A stretch of 38,779 nt of DNA from NCBI RefSeq assembly GCF_001989995.2, contig NZ_JAHGUP010000036.1, positions 1-38,779 of the forward strand, in the 5' to 3' direction. Source of the DNA: Vibrio anguillarum. Lineage in GTDB: Bacteria > Pseudomonadota > Gammaproteobacteria > Enterobacterales > Vibrionaceae. This document shows positions 16,961-24,174 of this stretch, in pieces. The notes beneath the pieces are model-generated. The model had not been told where the DNA came from. It made no database searches and saw nothing but the letters and a program-made list of their open reading frames with translations. Made by a program: the position numbers and the translations under genes. Each line of letters begins with the position of its first letter. Position 1 is the stretch's first letter.

Positions 16961-17605
16961 TCAGTAGTCTGTTTTCTCAGAGAGCCTCAGAGCGTCTTCT
17001 AGCTCAACGCCAAGGTATCGAATAGTGTTATCTACCTTCGAATGTCCAAGTAGAATCTGAACCGCCCTAATGTTTTTCGTTCTGGCATAGATCAAAGTAG
17101 CTTTAGTTCGACGCATGGAGTGAGTTCCATAATAGTCAGCATTCAATCCAAGTTTTGCAGCCCAGTTTCTAATAATTGAGCGATAGAATGAGTAGCTGAT
17201 AGGCTGCCCTGAGCGTCGGCTACTCGGAAATAGAAAACTACTTGCCTCTAGGGATGCTGCAAAGATCCATCGGCTAATACTTTGCTGTGTTCTCGGAGTA
17301 ATCTCATAATGGACATCGGTCCCCGTTTTTTGTTGGATGCACTGAACCCTTTAATAGATAACTCCTTGCGAAGAAACATAGTAAACGTGTAGCTTTAGCA
17401 AGTCACTAGCTCTCAACTTGCTATCTATGGCTAAGTTCAATAGCGCGAGCTGCATAAAATTGTTTTCAATCTCTAGCCTAGTTCTAATTCGCCAGCTCTC
17501 TTCAAGCTTAAATGGTCTTTTGACACCACTGCATTTTCCAGAAGATAGCTTTCTCATGATGACCTCCTCCCAATATTGTTGGTCAACATGAAGTTTGGTA
17601 GTCAC
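16961..17605 (-). pseudogene. Small tyrosine recombinase/integrase pseudogene with one in-frame stop
   Basis: Reading the minus strand from the ATG at 17605 gives 84 residues to a TAA at 17351-17353. The same frame then stays open to 16961 without any other interruption, for 214 codons in all. The downstream half has the recombinase core: THSMRRT (HxxR box), LLGHSKVDNT and the nucleophile Tyr in IRYLGVE. The upstream half contains LAIDSKLRASDLLKL, the first Arg box. So a complete 210-residue-class integrase is broken by a single nonsense codon rather than by a frameshift. A downstream TTG at 17146 could start only the C-terminal 61 residues. It is a probable remnant of an older mobile element nested in the island cargo. 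Confidence 0.82.
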
Positions 17606-18017
17606 ATTTATTAGGTGTCAGGAAGAGCTGAAACATCGGTGGACAGAACTTGGTCAGTGACTTTGTTAAATTAGCAAAATCCAAATTAACTCAAGTATGG
17701 AAAACGCCGATAGATGAAAGGCAAAACCTGATTATGTTCTGCTCTTTGAGCGCACTCAATTAAAGTTGAATATGGGAAGGGGATGATTAGAAAATGGTTG
17801 AAAATTCGTGCTCAGAATTAAGACAGTAGGTAAACATTAACAGTTGCCTACCGTCTCATTAAATTATGTTCAAAAGGGCTTTTTCGCTTGCATCTAGGAG
17901 TATTATTTTCATGGTGCGTAGCATGATCCTGTTTCTACGAAAAATCAAGCATCTTCAATGATCACGGGTATAAGTGTATCAAAATATAAAATCTTCACTG
18001 AAACCACCTAGTCCGTA
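17606..18017. other. Gene-less region with a hairpin and a short open remnant
   Basis: About 410 bases without a supported gene. On the plus strand a frame of about 46 codons is open between roughly 17624 and 17764 (it reads ...LVSDFVKLAKSKLTQVW...) and has protein-like composition but no clear start; it may be a gene remnant, though I recognise no family. A 12-bp imperfect hairpin lies at 17822-17855. No tRNA, CRISPR or attC site is visible. Confidence 0.4.
17822..17855. repeat. Imperfect inverted repeat
   Basis: GACAGTAGGTAA (17822-17833) can pair with TTGCCTACCGTC (17844-17855) with one mismatch and one G-T pair across a 10-base loop. No T-run follows on either strand, so this is not a standard terminator. 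Function is unknown. Confidence 0.4.
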
Positions 18018-18323
18018 TTAGGCATAGTTAAAATGGTGCTTCATGAAAAAGTCCAGATGACATCCTCTTTCTAACGCTCTTTCCTCAATTTGCTTCCATA
18101 AGATTGGTAAATAGGTTTTCAGATCTTCTGCTTCCGATTGATGATATTCATCCTCACAGTCCCCTGCAGCAGCTTTTAGCCACTCTGAAGGGGTTAAAAT
18201 AGTGAGCCCAAGATGAAAATACTCTGGAATGGCTGCCCGTATTGATTCTTCGCTACCGCTAGCAACATACATTGTGAGGCCTTCACCTGTCGCATAGTAA
18301 TGACTAACACCTATATAGAACAT
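18018..18323 (-). CDS. Hypothetical 101-aa protein
   Basis: The frame starts MFYIGVSHYYATGEGLTMYVA and has a strong AAGGAG ribosome site 6 bases before the ATG, so I consider it real. It is a soluble protein without membrane segments or a signal peptide. It is rich in acidic and aromatic residues, with the pattern GLTILTPSEWLKAAAGDCEDEYHQSEAEDL in its middle. I do not recognise a family. It lies 46 bases downstream of the helicase gene on the same strand, which suggests that it belongs to the helicase cassette, but it has its own good start signal and may be expressed separately. Confidence 0.6.
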   Translation of the reverse strand: MFYIGVSHYYATGEGLTMYVASGSEESIRAAIPEYFHLGLTILTPSEWLKAAAGDCEDEYHQSEAEDLKTYLPILWKQIEERALERGCHLDFFMKHHFNYA

Positions 18324-18369
18324 ATCAACTCCTTGCTGCTGGTTGTAGAATAAGCGTAATTTTGATTAG

Positions 18370-19752
18370 TTATAAAAATGCAGCGATGACACGCTCTTTG
18401 AAATTTCCCAAGTCCAACTGCCTAGGAGAAGTTGAGTACGCAGATATGGCTGACTGTTTTCCCTCATGCTCTTTATCCCAACTAAGTTGCTTGTTTCCAA
18501 TATCAGTTTTTCTCTTCTGTTGTTCGGAGAAATAGGTTCGATCTGATGGAATAGATAATGGAGGCCTATGCTGCAAACTCTCTGGTTTGATAAACAGACA
18601 TGAGTCCGGAATATCTTTCTCGATTTGCTCTGCAAAGCTCACCAGACTTTCTTCAGCAAAAGTGTATAACCATGCCTGCTGGTTCGAGGATGCATTCGTC
18701 CGTAAAATCCGCCCTAAAACTTGTCTGAAATAAAGTTCGGTTTTCACAAAACTTAAATGGCAGCAAACTTGTAGACGTGGAATATCGGTACCCTCACTAA
18801 TCATTCCAACGCTGATAATCCATTGAGTCGTACCGTCCCGATACCCGTTGATTTTCTCTAATGGACTTTCATGACAGTAAGTGACGACCTCTGTACTTTG
18901 TTCATATGTCTCAGCCAAAATTTTCTGAATTTCGATTGCATGTCCTACCGATGAAGCAACAACCAAACCACCGGCATTAGGGTTATCCATACGTATTTCT
19001 GCTAGCTTTTTGCAACCAAGACCAAGTACATAGGTCATTGCATCAATATTTTGTAAAATGCTTTGATACGGAGTTGCTGATTGCTTTAAAAGTTCAGGAA
19101 TTGACGAAAAGGACTTCGATTGCCCACTTTCTGAGATAGATAAGCGATCATTATCAATTAGTACAATTTTAGGTGAACGACAGACCTTATCGATAATCGC
19201 TTGCTTTAAACTGTATTGATAATCGCAGTGGATACGACCTTCCGTGTCAGAATACTGTGCTAACGTAATTGGCAATAAATCTGAGCGCCAAGGAGTGCCA
19301 GATAGGGATAATGTAAACGCAGCAATTCCTTGAATTTGTTTCAAAATTTGTTCACCCCATACATTGGCATTTCCAATTTCATCACCTGAACAATGGTGAA
19401 TCTCATCAAATACAACCAATACGCGGTGCTTTTTAATTGTTTCCCAAAAGCTGTCTCTAAGGTATTTCATACTCTGGTATGTAAACGATGCGCCTATTGA
19501 ACCAAGTCCACCGGTAAAAGAGCATCCCAATCGCCATGAAAAGGTATTTTTGATACCATCAGCAATCGTTAATGATGGCGAAAAACAGAGGACCAGGTCA
19601 ATTTTGTCTAAGTCATACAGCCTTTTGGCGATTTCGGCAGCGGCCACCGTTTTTCCAGCCCCTGGAGTAGCCTGAACCTGAAAATGCGAATGTCCAGCAA
19701 GATACTTTTCTAAAGCCGATCCAACACACTCCTCTTGCCATAGCCTTAACAT
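18370..19752 (-). CDS. Superfamily 2 DEAD/DEAH-type helicase, 460 aa
   Basis: The ATG at 19752 overlaps the stop of the upstream gene (ATGTTAA) and is preferred to the TTG at 19767. SF2 motifs are visible in order: motif I ATPGAGKT (28-35), motif II DEIHH (116-120), motif III SGTPWR (151-156), motif V-like GMISEGTDIPRL (316-327) and motif VI QVLGRILR (344-351). The two RecA-like lobes fill most of the protein, and the last 90 residues carry no obvious nuclease. The pattern is closest to the ResIII/type I and III restriction-type helicase families, so DNA translocation or unwinding is likely. It is coupled to an HTH/coiled-coil protein and sits in the cargo of a mobile island, so a role in anti-phage defence is a reasonable guess, but no known named system is recognised. 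Confidence 0.82.
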   Translation of the reverse strand: MLRLWQEECVGSALEKYLAGHSHFQVQATPGAGKTVAAAEIAKRLYDLDKIDLVLCFSPSLTIADGIKNTFSWRLGCSFTGGLGSIGASFTYQSMKYLRDSFWETIKKHRVLVVFDEIHHCSGDEIGNANVWGEQILKQIQGIAAFTLSLSGTPWRSDLLPITLAQYSDTEGRIHCDYQYSLKQAIIDKVCRSPKIVLIDNDRLSISESGQSKSFSSIPELLKQSATPYQSILQNIDAMTYVLGLGCKKLAEIRMDNPNAGGLVVASSVGHAIEIQKILAETYEQSTEVVTYCHESPLEKINGYRDGTTQWIISVGMISEGTDIPRLQVCCHLSFVKTELYFRQVLGRILRTNASSNQQAWLYTFAEESLVSFAEQIEKDIPDSCLFIKPESLQHRPPLSIPSDRTYFSEQQKRKTDIGNKQLSWDKEHEGKQSAISAYSTSPRQLDLGNFKERVIAAFL

Positions 19753-20288
19753 TTTACTTCCCCACAATTACTAAAGTTTAGGACGTGATTAAGGACATTT
19801 ATTTTGGCTAGATATCTAACAGAACGTTCTCTAGTCTCTTCGGATAGTTTTAACAATGATGATTTCTGCGAAGGTAACCTTTCAGACAATAGTTGAAATT
19901 CTTCGATCTCAGCTAAAGCTATCGCAAGTTCAGCTTTATACTTTCGTCGTTCCAAAGCCAGCTCATCTAGGGTAAGTACTTCATCCGAATTTTCTGCGAC
20001 TGTTTTTAGCTTCTGCTGCTTACGCTTTTTCGGTTTGAATACAGTTTCTTTGAACTGCTCTGATTTGTGGTATGTTCTAGTCCGCCCTTGGCCCTTAGTC
20101 CAAAGTAGTCCTTTCTTTTCTAAAGGCAATAACTGACGATAAAGAAATTTACGCGCTTCCGTTATGTCCTTAAATTCTCCCGTAATCGTTAGTAGTTCGT
20201 CCCTCAAGGCAGGAACAGTTAATTCATCAAGTCCTTTCTCGATGAATAGGGTAAAAATGTATTCATTAATCGCTGTTTTCTTCGTCAT
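19746..20288 (-). CDS. Predicted winged-helix/coiled-coil DNA-binding protein, 180 aa
   Basis: The N-terminal 75 residues (INEYIFTLFIEKGLDELTVPALRDELLTITG... then KGLLWTKGQGRTRTYHKSE) look like a winged-helix domain: a helix-rich start, a recognition-like helix, and a KGQGRTRTY strand/wing. A basic linker (FKPKKRKQQKLK) is followed by a charged helical region at about 105-160 that should form a coiled coil. I do not recognise a family. It is the first gene of the leftward operon and overlaps the helicase start, so the two are translationally coupled and may act together, this protein giving DNA or partner recognition. Its promoter lies in the divergent region at 20289-20381. Confidence 0.65.
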   Translation of the reverse strand: MTKKTAINEYIFTLFIEKGLDELTVPALRDELLTITGEFKDITEARKFLYRQLLPLEKKGLLWTKGQGRTRTYHKSEQFKETVFKPKKRKQQKLKTVAENSDEVLTLDELALERRKYKAELAIALAEIEEFQLLSERLPSQKSSLLKLSEETRERSVRYLAKINVLNHVLNFSNCGEVKC

Positions 20289-20314
20289 AAGAGCTCAACT
20301 ACGAATCAAAAATA

Positions 20315-20343
20315 CGGATTATAGTCCGTGGCTATATAATCCG
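20315..20343. promoter_or_regulatory. Divergent promoters overlapped by two C-box-like operators
   Basis: Two related palindrome-like elements stand side by side: CGGATTATAGTCCG (20315-20328) and GGCTATATAATCCG (20330-20343). They resemble the GACT/AGTC C-boxes bound by restriction-modification controller proteins. The second contains TATAAT at 20335-20340 on the plus strand, and the first contains TATAAT on the minus strand (20318-20323), so -10 elements for both divergent genes sit inside the operators. Binding of the small XRE protein here should control both itself and the helicase operon. The match is by eye. Confidence 0.6.
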
Positions 20344-20357
20344 CAATGAAGGATATT

Positions 20358-20388
20358 CTTTCATTTTGAGTACCATTTAAAATGAAAG
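20358..20388 (+). promoter_or_regulatory. 10-bp hairpin covering the start codon of the XRE regulator
   Basis: CTTTCATTTT (20358-20367) and AAAATGAAAG (20379-20388) form a perfect inverted repeat with an 11-base loop. The ATG at 20382-20384 lies inside the right arm. In mRNA this would hide the start codon, and on DNA it could be an extra operator. Either would keep expression of the regulator low. Confidence 0.55.
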
Positions 20389-20588
20389 ACTTAGCAAGGC
20401 GGTTTGGAGATAACTTACGTAGAGAGCGTAAGCTCAAAGGTATATCTCAGGATAAATTGGCTATTTCAGCAGACATCGACCGAAGCTATGTCGGTCGCAT
20501 AGAAAGAGGGGAGGTCAACATCACTCTAGAAAAAGCGTACCAGTTGGCAAGCATTCTTGGTTGCGATGTGCGTGATTTACTTCCATAA
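20382..20588 (+). CDS. Small XRE-family regulator resembling restriction-modification controller (C) proteins
   Basis: This 68-aa protein is a single lambda-repressor-like helix-turn-helix: FGDNLRRERKLKGISQDKLA, then ADIDRSYVGRIERGEVNITL, then LEKAYQLASILGCDVRDLL. The SYVGRIERGEVNITLEK stretch is very like C proteins of type II restriction-modification systems. There is no strong Shine-Dalgarno, which is common in C-protein genes. It is divergent from the HTH/helicase operon, and the intergenic C-box-like repeats suggest autoregulation and timing control of that operon. No methyltransferase or endonuclease gene is present nearby, so it either serves the helicase cassette or is left over from a lost system. 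Confidence 0.82.
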   Translation: MKDLARRFGDNLRRERKLKGISQDKLAISADIDRSYVGRIERGEVNITLEKAYQLASILGCDVRDLLP

Positions 20589-20735
20589 GGGAAACCCTAA
20601 CTTGTGTAATTCATAGGAACTTACTCACCTAAGTGCTTACATACAGGTCAAGAAAAGTCTGCTTTAGTGAACGCATAGAGAAATGAGATCGGAGTATGAT
20701 AAGATCACTCTCATAAAATATACTTGGTAGATAAT

Positions 20736-21596
20736 ATGACATATAAATACAGCCAATACGAAGACTTGTGTAGACGAGTTATAGATGAAGGTATTTGGAT
20801 TGAGAACGATAGAACAGGCAAACGATGCTTAACTGTTATCAATGCAGATTTAGAATACGATCTGACCGCGAATGAATTTCCTCTAGTAACAACGCGCAAA
20901 GCTTTTTGGAAAAGCGCTATTGCTGAGATGCTAGGTTACTTGCGTGGCTCTGACAACGCAGCTGATTTTCGAAAATTAGGTACCAAAACTTGGGATGCCA
21001 ACGCCAATCAGAATGAAGCCTGGCTTAACAATCCTCATCGTAAAGGTGAGGATGACATGGGTCGTGTATACGGCGTTCAGGGACGGAAATGGGCGAAACC
21101 TGATGGTGGTTTTGTCGATCAATATAAGAAGATCATTGATCATCTAAGCAAAGGTATTGATGACCGAGGTGAAATCCTTAACTTTTACAATCCTGGTGAG
21201 TTTCACATGGGCTGTTTACGCCCCTGCATGTATAGCCACCATTTTTCACTGCTAGGTGATACCCTTTACTTAAACAGCACTCAACGTAGTTGTGATGTGC
21301 CGCTCGGCTTAGTCTTTAATCAGATCCAAGTAGCTTGGCTACTCCAGATTACAGCTCAGATCACTGGATTAAAGGCCGGAAAAGCGTTCCATAAGATCGT
21401 CAATGCCCACATCTATGAAGACCAAGTGGAGTTAATGAAAGATCAGATCAAAAGAGAACCTTATGCCGCACCTAAGCTCATTATCAACCCAGAGATCAAA
21501 TCACTTGAAGACTTGGAAACATGGGTAACCGTTGATGATTTCGAAGTTGTTGGCTATCAACATCACGAACCAATCAAATACCCATTTTCGGTTTAG
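20736..21596 (+). CDS. thyA: Thymidylate synthase, complete cargo copy
   Basis: ThyA converts dUMP and methylene-THF to dTMP and DHF. The protein is 286 aa if started at the ATG at 20736 ([12 protein letters not shown]), which has GGTAG at good distance; a TTG at 20724 would add four residues. Key elements are present: the active-site Cys in LRPCMYSHH, the dUMP signature [30 protein letters not shown] and the conserved C-terminus YPFSV. It is clearly diverged from the truncated chromosomal thyA at 28967-29530 and runs on the opposite strand, so it is not a simple duplication. It lies at the inner end of the recombinase operon and faces it, sharing a terminator. It should restore thymidine synthesis lost by the island's insertion. 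Confidence 0.95.
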   Translation: MTYKYSQYEDLCRRVIDEGIWIENDRTGKRCLTVINADLEYDLTANEFPLVTTRKAFWKSAIAEMLGYLRGSDNAADFRKLGTKTWDANANQNEAWLNNPHRKGEDDMGRVYGVQGRKWAKPDGGFVDQYKKIIDHLSKGIDDRGEILNFYNPGEFHMGCLRPCMYSHHFSLLGDTLYLNSTQRSCDVPLGLVFNQIQVAWLLQITAQITGLKAGKAFHKIVNAHIYEDQVELMKDQIKREPYAAPKLIINPEIKSLEDLETWVTVDDFEVVGYQHHEPIKYPFSV

Positions 21597-21601
21597 CTTA
21601 T

Positions 21602-21636
21602 AAAAAATAATGGGACATCAAGTCCCATTATTTTTT
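21602..21636. terminator. Bidirectional terminator between cargo thyA and the recombinase operon
   Basis: A perfect 15-bp inverted repeat, AAAAAATAATGGGAC (21602-21616) and GTCCCATTATTTTTT (21622-21636), has a 5-base loop and T-runs in both directions. It overlaps the last codons of the small HTH gene and ends both convergent transcripts. Confidence 0.92.
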
Positions 21637-22115
21637 TCTGATTTTTCGTTGAGTAAACTCTCCAATAACTCAATCCTATCCTCAAGCATTTTTTTAGCTT
21701 TCCGTTCTTTTCCAATTTCTGATTTGTGCCATTCAAGACTTTCATAATCACGCTTAGAACGTATTCTTAATTTATCTAACTCTCTTTCTGATTCAGAATA
21801 TTTAGTAAACCAATGTAAAATTTCTAGCTTTGATTGATCGAGTAAGGCTTGTAAGTTCTGTTCTTGTTGCTTTTTAGTAACTCGGTTGCGCTTTAAATCT
21901 TCTTGTCTCTGATTTTTTATTATCTCGAGCTCAACACCAACCCAAGCCCTCACTCCTTTTGGATCAAAAGTATTACGATGAAGTCCAGTTAACTCAATTA
22001 CTTGAGCTTTAGTTGTCTTAAACTTCTTATCTTGCCTTATAGAATCCAGTGCAGCCCAAATTTTATCTGTATTGTGATCAAACAATTCTTTGTTTTTTTC
22101 ATCATATTCAGCCAT
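21618..22115 (-). CDS. Small helix-turn-helix/coiled-coil recombination protein (GinD-like; compare GmtX)
   Basis: The 165-aa protein has an HTH-like segment TKAQVIELTGLHRNTFDPKG (about 35-54) followed by a long charged coiled coil (about 60-160). This matches the small helix-turn-helix protein that closes the ginABCD operon of GInt islands, where all four genes are needed for integration and excision; the GMT islands also have a small third protein (GmtX). Its ATG overlaps the stop of the preceding recombinase gene as ATGA. I infer that it binds DNA near the att sites or bridges recombinases. The assignment rests on operon position and architecture, not on a database match. Confidence 0.7.
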   Translation of the reverse strand: MAEYDEKNKELFDHNTDKIWAALDSIRQDKKFKTTKAQVIELTGLHRNTFDPKGVRAWVGVELEIIKNQRQEDLKRNRVTKKQQEQNLQALLDQSKLEILHWFTKYSESERELDKLRIRSKRDYESLEWHKSEIGKERKAKKMLEDRIELLESLLNEKSEKNNGT

Positions 22116-24174
22116 CAGATCAACTCCTCGCCCAAATAATTTAAAACTCTTTTAGACTCTTCTATTGCTTCAGCTATCTGATCTTGCCTGTCTTCGTATC
22201 CTTCTGCACCGACCAACTTTATATTAGAAAGATATATTTCGCGCCACCTTGGCGCATTTGCTTTAGTTACTACAGCATTGTGACAACGAACTGGGTTACA
22301 TCTTAAGCCACCAATACACGGCAAGGTCTCATCAAAGTCTTCAACGCCACCAAAACAGTAACCACTTCCGACATTAATAATCGCCAGTCCTTGTTTAACC
22401 ATTGCTTCGTATATTTCTTCTTCTGAGTAACCAGCTTCCATGCATCCATTGAAGAACTTTTTGATTTTTGAAATATGCTCATCAGCTTTTCCCCCCATGT
22501 ATTTACCGTTCGGATCAAAGTTAGCTTTTACAGCTTCTAATTCAGCCTCATGTCTAAAATCTACTGACTTACCTTCAACACTTATTAACTGATTTGCAAT
22601 CCCTCCATAACCAAGCGTTGTTTGACTAACTTTCCCCTTACGCGCAAGCGCCTCCGTTGCAGAGACAATATGCTTTAGCTGATAAGAAATAACAGGTAAG
22701 CCAACATCAGCTCGGTACATTTGATGCGCGAGGCTGTGTCTGAATACATAGCCATTGAGCTTACTGTTAATATCTTTTGAGGATACCCCCATTAATACTG
22801 AGAAGCTTTTTTCAACTATATGGGTAAGATTACCCATTGGGGTATTAGTCTCGTCTGGCATTAATGTAAAAGTATTTGCAAATACATATGTGTTTTGAAA
22901 TACTTTTCTGCCTATCAACTCGACAACCTTTATGGCATCGATCATGATTGGTATAGCTATCCAGCGATCATTAAACAAATTCCAGCGATTATCTCGTCCC
23001 TTGTGTTCTTCTGATACGATAGTTTTATCTTCTAAGTCCAGACACCCACTAATTTTTAGATCAGAATACACATTTGGTCTTGCTCCCATAAGAGTCCCGA
23101 TCACCCATAGTGCAGAGTAATACGCTTTATTAATTGCTATTCGAAGAGGTTCAGTAAAGCATAATTTTTTTTGTAATATATACGTTATCTGTTCTCTTGT
23201 TAGTTGTACACTGAAATCAAGTTTAGATATATGATTATCTGGGAAAGTAGTATTAATATCTACGAGTGAGTATCCTTGCTTATTAAGTCGGTAAGCACCA
23301 TAGTCTTCAAAGTTTTGCTTGGAATATTTAAACTCTTCATAGGTTGAAGCGAGTGTCTCATAATGTTGTTCAATTATAGGATCATTCACTTTTTCATCAA
23401 CTGCTTTTAAAAAACTCACGATATTAAATGACGCTCTCTTAAGAGCCAAATCGAAGTTTTTGGTTTCAAGGTATGGTAATTTTTCTGTTTTCTGATTATT
23501 ATTTTTATTAGAGTTCTCCTTATATGCTTTTTTATTGCTTCATAATCAGCATCACACTTAATACCAATGCTTTCTTTTGTTTTATGAGAACCTAAATAAT
23601 CAAAAAAAATTTTATAACCAGTTGAATTTCGCTTCTTTGACACTATTTCCAATTTAGTCCTTTTAGCTGCTTCTTCAAAGTCTAGCAGAGTTATATCACC
23701 AAGTTTATGACACTGTTCTTGTATATACTCTTTTCCAAGTCTCCTCTCGACTTGAGAGAAAACAAAATTCAAAAATCTTAGTCCATTTTTGAATGGAGCA
23801 ATCAAGGTGTTGGGCTTTAGTTCGTTTTTCTTACTACCAAATTCTTTTGGTGACGAATAAATACTCAAAAATAAGCACTTTAGTTCGGTTATGACTCCTA
23901 ATGGAATATGGCTATAGTCGCTAAAGTCAAGCTGAACTTTTGATATAGAGACTGAAGGTGCTCTGTTTGAAGTATCTTCATCGAAATCCCATAACATGTC
24001 ACGAAAAACACTCTTCTTAGATATAGGTAGTGTAGCAAGTTGAACGATATAAGGACTAATATCATCAACTAGTTCGTCAGAATCAGTTTTGTTTAAAAGC
24101 AGTAAATTAGAAAATACATCTTGCCAGTATTGATTTATTAACTGCAAGTGTTCGAGATGCTGTTTTTTCACCAT
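22115..24174 (-). CDS. Third tyrosine recombinase-like protein (GinC-like), 686 aa via a -1 frameshift
   Basis: Two overlapping frames (24174 to 23416, and a second one ending at 22115) look like halves of one protein. The first starts at the ATG at 24174, in a TAATG overlap with the preceding gene. It reaches A AAA AAG at 23533-23527; a -1 slip there joins ...YEAIKK to AYKENSNKNNNQ... and the frame runs to 22115. The second frame has no ATG or GTG near a ribosome site; its only candidate is a TTG at 23449. The C-terminal half has recombinase-like features: MGARPNVYSDL (first Arg), YVFRHSLAHQMY (second Arg; the usual His of HxxR appears as Tyr), QLKH, and LGYGG as a possible Tyr nucleophile. 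It ends with a Cys cluster (CFGG...LPCIGGLRCNPVRC). A real loss-of-function indel in the A6 tract is the alternative. Confidence 0.65.
23527..23533 (-). promoter_or_regulatory. Slippery heptamer A AAA AAG for -1 ribosomal frameshifting
   Basis: In the zero frame the codons are ATA AAA AAG CAT, giving the heptamer A AAA AAG, the same slippery site used by dnaX and many insertion sequences. After a -1 slip the frame continues GCA TAT AAG GAG and stays open for 470 codons. I see no clear upstream Shine-Dalgarno stimulator and no strong downstream stem. Confidence 0.6.

Noticed and set aside
17806..17880. Integron attC-like site
   Set aside because: The hairpin at 17822-17855 lacks the paired RYYYAAC and GTTRRRY ends and bulged bases of attC sites.
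16630..18017. Possible missing 3' fragment of the chromosomal thyA marking the left end of the island
   Set aside because: I read both gene-less stretches for minus-strand coding of the ThyA C-terminus (NAHIYED, YPFSV) and found nothing. The left end is therefore placed outside the window.
18366..18635. 89-codon minus-strand frame overlapping the helicase 3' end
   Set aside because: It lies in another frame within the well-supported helicase gene and has no recognisable features.
22115..23449. Separate 444-aa gene starting at a TTG at 23449
   Set aside because: No ribosome site precedes the TTG. The frame is open and protein-like for another 26 codons upstream, back to a TGA just before the A AAA AAG heptamer, so I treat it as the second half of the upstream recombinase.
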